Below the pieces are notes generated by a model, which worked only from the letters and a program-made list of their open reading frames with translations, did no database searches and was not told where the DNA came from. The position numbers and the translations under genes were made by a program. Of a stretch of 64,000 nt of DNA, positions 28,566-37,307 are shown in pieces. The DNA comes from Candidatus Obscuribacterales bacterium (GTDB taxonomy: Bacteria; Cyanobacteriota; Vampirovibrionia; Obscuribacterales; Obscuribacteraceae). The stretch's first letter is position 1, and the number at the start of each line of letters is the position of its first letter. Where the stretch lies: positions 62,001 through 126,000 of the forward strand of contig JAGVKB010000049.1 of assembly GCA_020050835.1 (NCBI GenBank). Reading direction: 5' to 3'.

Positions 28566-28922
28566 GCCTCAAACATTATTGCTGGTTTGAGACCGTCGCT
28601 ACCGATGGTGGCATCGATCAGCTGCAACCGGCCGTCTTTCAGAGAGAATCGCTGGCAATTCGGCCAATTCATCAACTTTTTTAACGTCTGTTATTTCCGG
28701 TCCCAAGTCGGGTATTAAAGAGGTAAGCGACCGAGGCAGGAGGGCGCTAAGAGAAAAAATTTGCTATATTAGTCTGGACCATTTGACCACCTTTACTAAG
28801 TTTTACACATTTTTAGCTTCTAGTCTTTCTCAAGAGCAATTAGAATGATTGCGTGCAATTTCGTAGGAAGTGCGACACACTTTCAGAAGGAGTTGCCTGG
28901 GGGGACTGGATTGGAGGATTTT
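28566..28922. other. leader region upstream of the flp pilin gene
   Basis: There is no gene in this 357-base gap. It separates the minus-strand HTTM-like gene from the plus-strand Tad locus and must hold both promoters. An extended -10 element at 28762-28770 is the best candidate for the pilin, leaving an untranslated leader of roughly 145 bases. Confidence 0.5.
28762..28770 (+). promoter_or_regulatory. extended -10 promoter element (TGnTATATT)
   Basis: TG-C-TATATT is a good extended -10 box, a type that does not require a strong -35. It lies in an A/T-rich stretch upstream of the Flp pilin gene and downstream of no plus-strand gene. It is the most likely start of the Tad operon transcript. 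Confidence 0.45.
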
Positions 28923-29144
28923 ATGTTAGCGAAGACAGCCCAATTTATCGATACTTTTATCTCGGACGAATCCGGACAAGGTATCACTGAGTACGGTGCA
29001 GTGCTGGCGTTCGTCGCCGTACTCGTCGGACTGGTATTCAGCTTCACACGCGGAACGTTGGCAAGCTCGATATCGGCTGCGTTCTCGTCGGTTGCAGGAC
29101 AGTTGAACAACTTGGCTAAGACCGGCGGAGCTACATCTAACTAG
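28923..29144 (+). CDS. flp: Flp-type prepilin
   Basis: The ATG at 28923 is chosen because GGAGG (28913-28917) stands five bases upstream. A longer frame from 28845 lacks such a site. The 73-residue product contains ESGQGITEYGAV, a match to the Flp processing motif G|xxxxEY, directly followed by a 20-residue hydrophobic helix. After cleavage by the A24 peptidase the mature subunit would be only about 50 residues, as usual for Flp pilins. It is the first gene of the Tad locus and has its own downstream hairpin, consistent with being made in excess of the assembly proteins. Confidence 0.9.
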   Translation: MLAKTAQFIDTFISDESGQGITEYGAVLAFVAVLVGLVFSFTRGTLASSISAAFSSVAGQLNNLAKTGGATSN

Positions 29145-29174
29145 TTTCGGCCGCGGAGCCGAATTGGCTTTCGG

Positions 29175-29200
29175 AAGGGGGCTCGCAAGAGCTCCCTTTT
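29175..29200 (+). terminator. intrinsic terminator/attenuator after flp
   Basis: Arms 29175-29184 and 29189-29198 pair over ten bases (one G-U) around a GCAA tetraloop and end in TTTT. It lies 30 bases after the pilin stop. Partial read-through here would give high pilin and low machinery expression from one promoter. Confidence 0.75.
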
Positions 29201-29363
29201 GGCTGCGCACATCACTTGTCAAAGTTAAGCGGATTGGGATCTGCCTTTCCCGGGTAATCGAGCTGTTACTGGCAGAAAGCCAGCTGGCAAGCATTGTGGT
29301 TGCCCTGCCAATGTGCGTTAATAGTATCTGGTTAATCTTTCTCTTCTAGAAGGGGAAACTGTA

Positions 29364-30290
29364 ATGAATCCATTACGAGCACTTTTCCTTAGCCTGTCGC
29401 GCATGCCGCCTGCGGTCATGCTGCTGATCATCGTCGGATTGGCCGTCGTCGTAACCATGATGGTTACCGGCAAAATGAGCGAATCCGAAAAGCAGATGAA
29501 AGAGCAGGAGCAAGCGTTAAAGGCTAAGTATGAGCAAAAAGCGAAGGTCGTTTATACGGTCAAGGACATCGCGGAAGGGGCAACCGTCTCCGCCGATGCA
29601 CTTGAAGAGAAGGAAACAGATGCAGGCAAAGCGCCTGTAGATGCTTTCTCCTCCACTTCGATGGCTGTCGGCCGTGTTGCTAAGTACGGAATTCCTGCCG
29701 GTCAAATCGTGACCGCGCACGACTTCACGACTACCATGCAACAAGTCGGCTTTGAAGCAAAAATCAAAGAAGGCCATCGTGGTGTCACTTTCGCCGTAGA
29801 TAGTACTACCGGAGTTGCTGGATTTGTAGCACCGGGCAGTCACGTAGACATCGTAGGAGTAGTCGGATCTGGCGCTCTGACCAAAGCCCAACCGATTCTT
29901 TCGGATGTCGAAGTGATTGCATGCGGGCAGCAATTCCAGAAACAAGCAGCCGGAGCTGCGGTTCCTGCCAATTCCATCACAGTAGCGCTGACGCCGGAGG
30001 ACTCCAACAAGCTGATAAAAGCTGTTGCCGCCGCTAACAAGCTCTACCTGACATTGCGAAATGACAAGGATCATACTCCAGTTGCGGTGGTGGACGTGAC
30101 CGCCATGTTTGATAAACCGAAACCGCAGCAAGTGGCTGTTGCGCCGCCTCCGGCGTTGCCGCCGCCGCCCCTTCCGGGCGCTCCGGACGGTGGATCAGCA
30201 GCCCCAGCACCGCCTCCGCCTCCGCCTATGCAGGAGATCGAAGTGTGGTCTGGCAGTAAGAAAGAAGTTATCTCGGTACCTAAATCATAG
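29364..30290 (+). CDS. cpaB: Flp pilus assembly protein CpaB/RcpC
   Basis: This 308-residue protein has an N-terminal membrane helix (about residues 16-36), a coiled linker, an SAF domain (VVYTVKDIAEGATVSADAL, then GIPAGQIVTAHDF), and the CpaB C-terminal region with RGVTFAVDSTTGVAGFV and PGSHVDIVG. The end is very Pro-rich, a periplasmic-spacer-like tail. CpaB/RcpC normally works with the outer-membrane secretin CpaC/RcpA, which is not encoded in this window. AAGGGG stands eight bases before the ATG. Confidence 0.9.
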   Translation: MNPLRALFLSLSRMPPAVMLLIIVGLAVVVTMMVTGKMSESEKQMKEQEQALKAKYEQKAKVVYTVKDIAEGATVSADALEEKETDAGKAPVDAFSSTSMAVGRVAKYGIPAGQIVTAHDFTTTMQQVGFEAKIKEGHRGVTFAVDSTTGVAGFVAPGSHVDIVGVVGSGALTKAQPILSDVEVIACGQQFQKQAAGAAVPANSITVALTPEDSNKLIKAVAAANKLYLTLRNDKDHTPVAVVDVTAMFDKPKPQQVAVAPPPALPPPPLPGAPDGGSAAPAPPPPPPMQEIEVWSGSKKEVISVPKS

Positions 30291-30362
30291 GCGCCGCGTG
30301 ATCTTCCTTCTTGCGTTGGGTACAAAACTAGAGGGGTTGTCGGATAGGAGTTCAGGACCGAT

Positions 30363-31547
30363 ATGAAACTGACTACTTTGCTTGTATGTGATGCTGGTTT
30401 GGACAAACGCCAGACCATTGAAGACTTAATCCACAGCCAACCTTCGTTGGCGCTTGTGGGAACTGTGTCGGGTGGAATGGCACGCGAACAGATCGGCAGC
30501 CTGCATCCAAAGTTAGTCTGGATCGAGCTGTCACCGGCTCCAGTCCGCGGATTGTCGTTGCTTGCAGAGCTGCGGGAAACTTTCCCGCAGCTCTACTTCT
30601 TCGTCAGTTATGAAGTGCCGGATCCTGAATTGATCCGCACCGCCTATCGATTGGGAGCTTCGGACTTCCTCGATGCCGAGCGCTGGCGGACAGATTTACC
30701 TGCCGCCGTCCAAAGCATCCAGCTGAAGCACCAGTCGGAGTCGACTTCAACTGCTTCTGGTAAATGCGTAGCCATATTCAGCCCGACCGGCGGGATTGGT
30801 GCAACTACCATTGTCACCAATCTTGCCGGTTATCTGGGTAAGTATGGTGAGACTTGCATCGTCGACCTCGATTTGCAGTTCGGCATGGTTTCTCACTACC
30901 TTAATCTCGAGCCTTCGTTCAGCTTGAGCACCATCGATTTCTCGCACACCAATTTCGATGCCACCTACTTGCGTAACTTGATGACAAAGTATGACGATAA
31001 GCTCTCCGTGTTGGCGGCGCCTCCGGAGCTCGAAGACATCGGAGACATCTACGCTGCACAGGTGCAGGAGATCTTGTTTACCGCCAAGCAAGAGTTCCGG
31101 TTTACGGTCGTCGACCTGCCGAAGAACTTGCTGGATGAGCGCGCGATCGCCACGTTAGATCTGGCCGATCACGTGCTCGTTTTGACTGAATATAACTGGG
31201 CGGCGATTCTCAATGCGCGTAAGTGTTTGGACACCTTTAAGGCGCACTACAACCAAGAAAAGCTATTACTTTGCATCAACAGATCCGAATGGCTCCCTCA
31301 GGATGTTCTGAGCGAGTGTCGGGCGAATTTGAATTATCCCGTTTTTGCCGAAATTCCCAACGACGCCAAGACTGCTAAATGGGTCAACAACCAGGGGCAG
31401 ATCGCTCCCGGTCACACCGCACTTGGTAAGGCTCTCGACTCGCTGGCTCGCCGTATTAGTGGTGGCGAACAGCTTCTTCTCACGGCGGGAGCCGGTGAGA
31501 AGGGAGGCGGTTTCCGGTTGCCGGCTATCTTTGGCAAGCGCAAGTAA
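30363..31547 (+). CDS. cpaE: Tad pilus localisation ATPase CpaE/TadZ
   Basis: This 394-residue protein has a receiver-like N-terminal domain in which the phospho-accepting Asp is Glu55 (VWIELSP), as in TadZ-type atypical receivers. A MinD/ParA-like ATPase follows with a deviant Walker A, SPTGGIGATT (140-149). Both signature lysines are missing: Thr142 replaces the first and Ala147 the second. CpaE/TadZ proteins often have GGVGATT loops; they localise the pilus machine to the pole. It sits between cpaB and cpaF, the usual order. Confidence 0.88.
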   Translation: MKLTTLLVCDAGLDKRQTIEDLIHSQPSLALVGTVSGGMAREQIGSLHPKLVWIELSPAPVRGLSLLAELRETFPQLYFFVSYEVPDPELIRTAYRLGASDFLDAERWRTDLPAAVQSIQLKHQSESTSTASGKCVAIFSPTGGIGATTIVTNLAGYLGKYGETCIVDLDLQFGMVSHYLNLEPSFSLSTIDFSHTNFDATYLRNLMTKYDDKLSVLAAPPELEDIGDIYAAQVQEILFTAKQEFRFTVVDLPKNLLDERAIATLDLADHVLVLTEYNWAAILNARKCLDTFKAHYNQEKLLLCINRSEWLPQDVLSECRANLNYPVFAEIPNDAKTAKWVNNQGQIAPGHTALGKALDSLARRISGGEQLLLTAGAGEKGGGFRLPAIFGKRK

Positions 31548-31565
31548 AAGGTGGTGAGTTCCTAA

Positions 31566-33128
31566 ATGTCTGACGATAGAAAAGATCAGAATCTGCCGGC
31601 CCGTCCTACGTCTTCATTGATGGGGCAGTTGGTGAGGCAGCGGCAAGCCGGTGAAGTGGCTCCGGTTAATCAACAAGGCGGGCAGGTCGCCAAGCCAGGC
31701 GGCCCGCAAGGGACAGGCGGATTGGCGACCGGTGCCAGCCCTGGCTCGAGCGCGGCGGCAGCGGCACCTGGTCCGACCAGGGCTGATATCGACCGGGTCG
31801 ATGCGCGTGACGAGTTCGTTACTCCACAACAGTCGTCCGAGCCTCAACAGGAGCTTGGTAAGTTCTCCACCAACCAGGGGCTCATTCGCGAACGAGAAAA
31901 GTTGATCATCGATCAGCTCAGGCGAGAGCTCGATACCTCCCGCATGACTCAGATCAGTGAAGATACGCAAGCTCAAGTTAGAGCCCGCATAAGAGAGATA
32001 GTCAATTCTGATCCGGCGCCACTAACGATGATGGAGAAGGGCATCCTTCTGCAAAACATCCTCGACGAAGTATTCGGCTTCGGTCCGCTCGGTCCACTTC
32101 TTAGAGACCCGTCGATCGGGGATATCTGCGTCAACGGACCCGGTTCGGTTTATGTGGAGCGACACGGACGTTTAGAGAAGACCAGTATCGTTTTCGAAAA
32201 CGAGCGTCATCTCAGGCAGACGATCGATAAGATTATCCAACCGCTGGGCAGACGTCTCGACGATAACTCGCCGATGGTAGACGCCCGTCTTCCCAATGGC
32301 TCACGGGTTAATGCCACCATTCCGCCGGTATCAATCGACGGTCCGACGCTTACAATTCGTTGTTTCGGCACTGCGATCATGTCGTTGGGGCAGCTCTGCG
32401 AAAAGGGCGCCATGTCAATTCCAATGGCGGAAGTCCTGAAAGCCTGCGTCAAAGGCCGGGTCAATATGATTATCTCCGGAGGTACCGGCTCCGGAAAGAC
32501 GACTCTGCTCAACGCTCTGTCCGCGCATATCAACCCGCGCGAGCGCATCATTACAATTGAAGACGCCGCCGAATTGAAACTGCAACACGAGCACTGGATC
32601 CGGATGGAGACCCGACCACCCAATACCGAAGGGAAAGGTCAGATCACTCAGCGGATGTGCTTGATCAATACACTTCGTATGCGTCCAGACCGAATCATCC
32701 TCGGTGAATGCCGGGGTGAAGAAGCGTTCGACATGCTCCAGGCCATGAACACCGGTCACGGTGGCTCAATGACCACTATCCACGCCAACACACCACGGGA
32801 CGCCACCAAGAGACTTGAGAACATGATCCTAATGTGCGGTGTCGACATGCCTCCGAGAGCGGCTCGAGAACTGATTGCCAGCGCGCTTCAGGTGATTATT
32901 CAGATTAGGCGTCTGGAAGACGGTACTCGTCGCGTGACGGAAATTGCCGAGATAACCGGCATGGAAGGCGAGGTAATTGCGATCAACACACTCTTCCATC
33001 TCGAGCGCGAGGGACGCGATCCGCGTGGATTCTTCAAGTGCAGACACGTTGGATCCGGCTTGCCGCCTAAGTTCCTCGAACAGCTAGAGCAAGAAGCAGT
33101 ACCATTCAAGATCGAGTGGCTACGTTAG
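31566..33128 (+). CDS. cpaF: Tad pilus assembly ATPase CpaF/TadA
   Basis: This 520-residue secretion ATPase has a disordered Pro/Gly/Gln-rich N-terminus (residues 1-100), then the CpaF N-domain ([20 protein letters not shown]), Walker [10 protein letters not shown] with Lys311, an Asp-box/Walker B region [15 protein letters not shown], and the His-box [14 protein letters not shown]. It powers pilin extrusion at the cytoplasmic side. The overall length fits CpaF. Confidence 0.95.
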   Translation: MSDDRKDQNLPARPTSSLMGQLVRQRQAGEVAPVNQQGGQVAKPGGPQGTGGLATGASPGSSAAAAAPGPTRADIDRVDARDEFVTPQQSSEPQQELGKFSTNQGLIREREKLIIDQLRRELDTSRMTQISEDTQAQVRARIREIVNSDPAPLTMMEKGILLQNILDEVFGFGPLGPLLRDPSIGDICVNGPGSVYVERHGRLEKTSIVFENERHLRQTIDKIIQPLGRRLDDNSPMVDARLPNGSRVNATIPPVSIDGPTLTIRCFGTAIMSLGQLCEKGAMSIPMAEVLKACVKGRVNMIISGGTGSGKTTLLNALSAHINPRERIITIEDAAELKLQHEHWIRMETRPPNTEGKGQITQRMCLINTLRMRPDRIILGECRGEEAFDMLQAMNTGHGGSMTTIHANTPRDATKRLENMILMCGVDMPPRAARELIASALQVIIQIRRLEDGTRRVTEIAEITGMEGEVIAINTLFHLEREGRDPRGFFKCRHVGSGLPPKFLEQLEQEAVPFKIEWLR

Positions 33129-33145
33129 TCTGAAAGGAACGGACT

Positions 33146-34084
33146 ATGAGCAAAGAAATGGTTGGAGCGGCGATCATGGCAACTTTCGTAGTTGCCGGGT
33201 TGTTGCTGTTGGCCGCAATGAAATCCGGGCATGCTGACGAATTGCAGCGTCTAGCCAAGCACCAAAAGCGGCTTTCCGATAAAGCGCCGGTAGACGGGAC
33301 AGAAAATATATTCGCGCAGCAGCGCGCTGACTATCTCTCCAAAGTGCTCGCGCAGGCTGGTCTTGAAGCCAAGTACGACACAATTAAAACACAGTGGATA
33401 ATGACCACGATCGGCTCGGCCATTACATTGATGATTTTGGCCTTTTTCGCTTCTCCGGATCTGCTCATTTTAGGGCTAATCTTAGGAGCGCCTGCCGGAG
33501 CAGCCGGGTTCATCATGTACCTTAACCGTCTGGCTAAACAGCGGCAAGATAAGATGACCGAGCAGCTACCGCAAGTCCTGGAGTCGATGGTCAGTGCATT
33601 GAGAGCTGGCTCTCCGATCATGGAGACTTTCAAGGTGCTGTCTGAGACGGCCCCCGATCCGATCCGCTCCGAGTTTAAGCGGGCGCTCATCTCGCTGCAG
33701 CTCGGCAAGTCTTTCCGCGAGGCGTTAAGCGAGATGTCGACACGCATTCGAACTCCGGACTTTAAGTTGCTTACGCAAGCCGTGTATATCAGCCAAGATG
33801 TAGGAGCCAACCTGGCCGATGTGGTAGCCACAATCGCTGAAGCGATTCGTGAACGTTTCAAACTGCGAGATTTCATGAACAGCTTGACCGCTCAAGGTAA
33901 GGCGACAGCTGGCTTCATCGGCGTGCTGCCGTACGGGATCACTGCGCTCACGTATGTTATGACTCCCGGATACATGATTCCATTTTTCAATCATCCGATT
34001 GCCAGGCTAGTCTTTATCGGATTGATTCTCTGGGAGTTTATTGGCTTTTGGATCTTGATGAAGATCACAACGTTCGAGGTCTAA
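33146..34084 (+). CDS. tadB: Tad platform protein TadB (T2SSF domain)
   Basis: This 312-residue protein has an N-terminal helix, a helix pair near residues 80-130, a T2SSF domain (QLPQVLESMVSALRAGSPIMETF), and two C-terminal helices. TadB and TadC form the inner-membrane platform driven by CpaF. It is 17 bases after cpaF and five bases before tadC. Confidence 0.9.
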   Translation: MSKEMVGAAIMATFVVAGLLLLAAMKSGHADELQRLAKHQKRLSDKAPVDGTENIFAQQRADYLSKVLAQAGLEAKYDTIKTQWIMTTIGSAITLMILAFFASPDLLILGLILGAPAGAAGFIMYLNRLAKQRQDKMTEQLPQVLESMVSALRAGSPIMETFKVLSETAPDPIRSEFKRALISLQLGKSFREALSEMSTRIRTPDFKLLTQAVYISQDVGANLADVVATIAEAIRERFKLRDFMNSLTAQGKATAGFIGVLPYGITALTYVMTPGYMIPFFNHPIARLVFIGLILWEFIGFWILMKITTFEV

Positions 34085-34088
34085 GGAT

Positions 34089-35024
34089 ATGAGCGTTATC
34101 GTCGCGGTTCTCACCTTCACCGTCGTTATAGCAGTTGGGCTCCTGGCCTTGCAGCCGGTCTTCACCCAGTATGTCGATACTTATGCAGTCCGAGTTCGGT
34201 CGCGCAAACAAACGACTGAAGGTACGGCTGCTGAGACTCCCAAAGAGTCGGCCATTCTTACTACCTGTCAGAGCGTCGGCGAATTGGTTTTGAGTGTGCT
34301 GCCCAATCTGGCGGACAAACGCACCGTCGCCCTGCTGCAGCAAGGCAGTTATCGTACCCCGCAACACTTGGCGATTTTCATCGGAATCAAGGCGCTGGTT
34401 GTTTTCGGCTCCGTGTTCGTCGCTCTGCTGTCGGCGGTCGGCAACGGCAATCCGCTCGGGATTCTCATGGCGGTTCCGATTGGACTGTGCGGTTGGATGC
34501 TTCCAAACTTCTTCCTTGCCACTCGTGTAAAGGCGCGCCAGGCGGAGATCTTAAGAGAACTTCCGACTATTATCGATCTCCTGATCGTCTGCGCTCAAGC
34601 TGGGCTTGGACTCTTAAGCTGTGTCGATAAAGTCTCGAAAGAGGTTGAAGATTCCTGTCCGGTGCTGGGCAGCGAGATGAGACAGCTGATGAACGATGTG
34701 AAGATATTCGCCAAGTCGGTTGCGCATTCACTGGCCGATATGGGAGAGCGTTGCGGAGCCGAAGAGCTGGTCAATGTAGCCAGCGCGCTGATCTCAGCTG
34801 AGACAAAAGGCTCCGATATCAGTTATCCGCTCAGGCAGCAAGCGGAAGCGCTCCGGGACAAGATGAAGAGAAGGAAGGAAGAAGAAGCCTCCAAGGTTCC
34901 GGTAAAAATGGTGCCAGTGATTATGTTCTTCGTCATGCCGCTTATCTTGTGCCCGATGTTGGGTCCTGCCGTCATCACTATCATGAATTCGCTCGGACCG
35001 GTCTTCGGCAGTGGTGGCAAGTAG
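34089..35024 (+). CDS. tadC: Tad platform protein TadC (T2SSF domain)
   Basis: This 311-residue protein has the same helix plan as TadB with the T2SSF signature ILRELPTIIDLLIVCAQAGL. The final helix ends in PVIMFFVMPLILCPM. It is second of the tadB-tadC pair. Its last 14 bases overlap the start of the DUF192 gene. Confidence 0.9.
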   Translation: MSVIVAVLTFTVVIAVGLLALQPVFTQYVDTYAVRVRSRKQTTEGTAAETPKESAILTTCQSVGELVLSVLPNLADKRTVALLQQGSYRTPQHLAIFIGIKALVVFGSVFVALLSAVGNGNPLGILMAVPIGLCGWMLPNFFLATRVKARQAEILRELPTIIDLLIVCAQAGLGLLSCVDKVSKEVEDSCPVLGSEMRQLMNDVKIFAKSVAHSLADMGERCGAEELVNVASALISAETKGSDISYPLRQQAEALRDKMKRRKEEEASKVPVKMVPVIMFFVMPLILCPMLGPAVITIMNSLGPVFGSGGK

Positions 35025-35370
35025 ATATCGCCGATTTCTCAATGCGACCCGGGGCAATGTTCTGGCCGACAAAGCGTTCATGGCCGACAGCTTCTTCTTG
35101 CGTTTACGAGGACTGCTCGGGCGCCCGCAATTGGCGAATGGGCAGGGTCTGTTTTTAGACCATTGCAATTGCATCCATATGTTTGGAATGACCTATGCGA
35201 TCGACGCTGTCTTCTTGGACAAGCAGCTCTGCGTGGTCGGTCTGGTGACAGCGATTGGACCGGGCCGGGTATCGTCCGTCTATAAGTCTGCTAACGCCTG
35301 CCTCGAACTGCCGGCCGGCACCATCGCCGCGACTGGCACCGCCCTTGGTGACAACCTGCAATTGCAATGA
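35011..35370 (+). CDS. DUF192 family protein
   Basis: This 119-residue protein overlaps tadC by 14 bases. It shows the DUF192 features LRGLLGRP, GLFLDHCNCIHMFGM, AIDAVFLD and CLELPAGT. In most members the N-terminal hydrophobic segment marks export; here there is none, so it is probably cytoplasmic or uses another route. The biochemical function of DUF192 is unknown. The overlap suggests coupled translation with the Tad platform, which is unusual for this family. Confidence 0.85.
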   Translation: MVASRYRRFLNATRGNVLADKAFMADSFFLRLRGLLGRPQLANGQGLFLDHCNCIHMFGMTYAIDAVFLDKQLCVVGLVTAIGPGRVSSVYKSANACLELPAGTIAATGTALGDNLQLQ

Positions 35371-35453
35371 ATGCCGAATCCGGCTAATTGGCTCAATTCG
35401 TGCGGTCCTGTCCGGTCGGTTGTGTTAAGCAAGCTGGTCCGTGCGGCCAAAGT

Positions 35454-36011
35454 TCAACTGGCAAAACCTAGAAACTCCAGAGTTTGATGCTCGAGTAAAA
35501 TGGCGCACACAGTGCCGATTGCATAGAACGGACCGAACAGAAGTTTGGATTTGCGAATCTGATTGAACTTACTCCAGTCCATGCTCATCCAGATCTGCCG
35601 GTTCGGAGCGACCAGAAACAACGGTGCAGCTGCGATTATCTGGCGCCAGGGGAATGCCATCAACATGCGAACGCTAGAGGCCAGACCGAGCGTGAGGCTG
35701 AAGTAGAAAAAGACCAAAAGGAGTGTGGCTGGACCTAGAAATGCGCCGACTGCAGCGATTAGTTTGACGTCTCCCATGCCGAACGGATAGCCGAAAATGC
35801 GAGTGGCCAGCATCAGGCCGACGCCCAGAAACCAACCCTCGACGGACACCAGCGCTCCGCTAAAGCCGGACACCGCTAGTTGCCAGACGATAGCACAAGC
35901 TGCTGCCGGAAAGGTAAGCAGATTGGGAATCTTTTGCGTGCGAAGATCGGTTATCGCACCGATTGTTGCCACTATTATGCTGGCAATGTGCAGTGGCTGA
36001 AGTGGTGGCAT
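35454..36011 (-). CDS. tadV: A24 prepilin peptidase (CpaA/TadV)
   Basis: This 185-residue protein has about six helices and the two catalytic aspartates of GxGD-type prepilin peptidases: Asp22 in TDLRTQKIPN and Asp81 in GMGDVK. The short length without an N-methylase domain is typical of CpaA/TadV, which process Flp. It is convergent with the Tad operon rather than in it, so it is separately controlled. It lies 17 bases after RidA on the minus strand and may share that transcript. Confidence 0.9.
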   Translation of the reverse strand: MPPLQPLHIASIIVATIGAITDLRTQKIPNLLTFPAAACAIVWQLAVSGFSGALVSVEGWFLGVGLMLATRIFGYPFGMGDVKLIAAVGAFLGPATLLLVFFYFSLTLGLASSVRMLMAFPWRQIIAAAPLFLVAPNRQIWMSMDWSKFNQIRKSKLLFGPFYAIGTVCAILLEHQTLEFLGFAS

Positions 36012-36028
36012 AGTTGGTGCCTAACCCG

Positions 36029-36409
36029 CTAGTCGCAACAAGCGATCGCGTCTATTTCGACGCCGACGTCTTTCGGCAGGCGCGCCACTTGAACTGTCGC
36101 TCGCGCTGGTTTGTTGCTGGTGAAGAATTCGCCATAAACGCGATTTACCTCTTCGAAATCCTGCATGTCTTTTAGGTAGACAGTCGTTTTCACTACCTTT
36201 GAGATGTCTGAACCGGCGCTTTCGAGCACTGCTTTGAGATTAGTTAGAACCGTCTTGGTTTGCTCGGCGATAGACCCCTGGTTGACCTGGCCGGTGCTGG
36301 CATCGAGCGGAATTTGACCGGAGAGGAAGACGAATCCATTGGCAACGATTGCTTGAGAGTAAGGACCAATCGCTTTGGGCGCCTTCTCCGTCGATATTAC
36401 CTGCACCAT
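36029..36409 (-). CDS. ridA: RidA family enamine/imine deaminase
   Basis: This 126-residue protein shows the whole RidA pattern: APKAIGPYSQAI, FLSGQIPLD, QTKTVLTNLKAVLESAG, KTTVYLKDMQDF, and the substrate-binding Arg in KPARATVQVARLP, ending in VEIDAIA. RidA hydrolyses 2-aminoacrylate and related reactive imines from PLP enzymes. The ATG is preceded by AGGAGAGTG on the minus strand. Confidence 0.95.
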   Translation of the reverse strand: MVQVISTEKAPKAIGPYSQAIVANGFVFLSGQIPLDASTGQVNQGSIAEQTKTVLTNLKAVLESAGSDISKVVKTTVYLKDMQDFEEVNRVYGEFFTSNKPARATVQVARLPKDVGVEIDAIACCD

Positions 36410-36474
36410 TTCACTCTCCTTTTGACGTTGTTGCTTGACTGCTAATTATAAGCCAGCAGCCGCTCAAGGAAGGT

Positions 36475-36507
36475 AAGCCGAAGGCACAGTAATGCGCGCT
36501 TCGGCTT
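36475..36507 (-). terminator. 9-bp hairpin between the 36621 gene and ridA
   Basis: Arms 36475-36483 and 36499-36507 are perfect complements over nine bases with a 15-base loop. It lies downstream of the secreted-protein gene ending at 36621 and upstream of ridA. No strong T-run follows, so a terminator function is only probable. Confidence 0.45.
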
Positions 36508-36620
36508 GCGAACTGCCTGCGATTCTGATTTGCCTCTCAGCCCCGGCAAAAATCAGACAGCTGTTGCGGGAATCGGCAGCTTCGGTATCGACTTGGTATA
36601 GACCTTGGTATTGATCAGGA

Positions 36621-37235
36621 TTAGTGCCCGTCGGCGCCTGGAAATACTCCGCCGCTCAAGTCAAAGAAGCCTCCGCCGGGAGAGCCGCCTGGCAGTCCAT
36701 CACCGGGATCGAGCGGGTAACCGGCTGCTTGTCCCTGCCCGTTTCGGATGACATGATCGCCCGAGACGCTCATCTCCGGGCCGCCAATAAACTCGTCCTT
36801 GCCCCAGGCTGAAGGCAGCATGCTTTCGTGTCCAGTCGTCAAGCCGGCGTTGTTGCCCTGGATGCCGGCATCAATCCGGTTGACGCGCTCGAAGCCGTTG
36901 ATCGGCGGCGGGCCGCTCGTTCCTTCATCGCCGTAAATTTGAAACGCGAGTCCGCCTGCCTCTTGGACGAAGCTATCCAGCCTGGTCGGTGGTAATCCGT
37001 TGTAGCCGCCAAAGACTGGCGCTAAACCACCGGTCGATGTGCGCGGCAACTGCACCTGCTGTGGACCGGTCGGGTGGGTCCAACCTGCCCCCTGTCCTGA
37101 TTGAGCACCGGTTTTTTCAGTTTGTCTGGCCTGAGCGCCGGTGGCGCCTGCGGTTCCCAGTCCACCCGATTGGGCGTTCGCTGGGTAGATAAGCCAAGTG
37201 CATAGTGCAATTGCGGTGATTGTTGGCTTTAACAT
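36621..37235 (-). CDS. secreted Gly/Pro-rich protein, paralogue of the 37308 gene
   Basis: I start at the ATG at 37235, which gives a clean signal peptide ending in ANAQS; a longer frame from 37280 adds 15 polar residues before it. The mature part (about 180 residues) opens with GTAGATGAQARQTEKTG, a motif shared with the neighbouring gene. It is rich in Gly, Pro, Gln and Asn, with no globular-domain signature, and ends in GGVFPGADGH. The function is unknown; a secreted surface or matrix role is plausible from composition and position beside the pilus locus. Confidence 0.7.
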   Translation of the reverse strand: MLKPTITAIALCTWLIYPANAQSGGLGTAGATGAQARQTEKTGAQSGQGAGWTHPTGPQQVQLPRTSTGGLAPVFGGYNGLPPTRLDSFVQEAGGLAFQIYGDEGTSGPPPINGFERVNRIDAGIQGNNAGLTTGHESMLPSAWGKDEFIGGPEMSVSGDHVIRNGQGQAAGYPLDPGDGLPGGSPGGGFFDLSGGVFPGADGH

Positions 37236-37307
37236 GGTTGGATCTCTCTTAGGCGAATCTCTATAAGTGTATTCAATCAAATCGGACGTTACTTCGCACC
37301 GGCATAG

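Noticed and set aside
28845-28922. N-terminal extension of the flp frame
   Set aside because: No ribosome site at 28845, while GGAGG is correctly placed for 28923; the short start gives a normal Flp leader.
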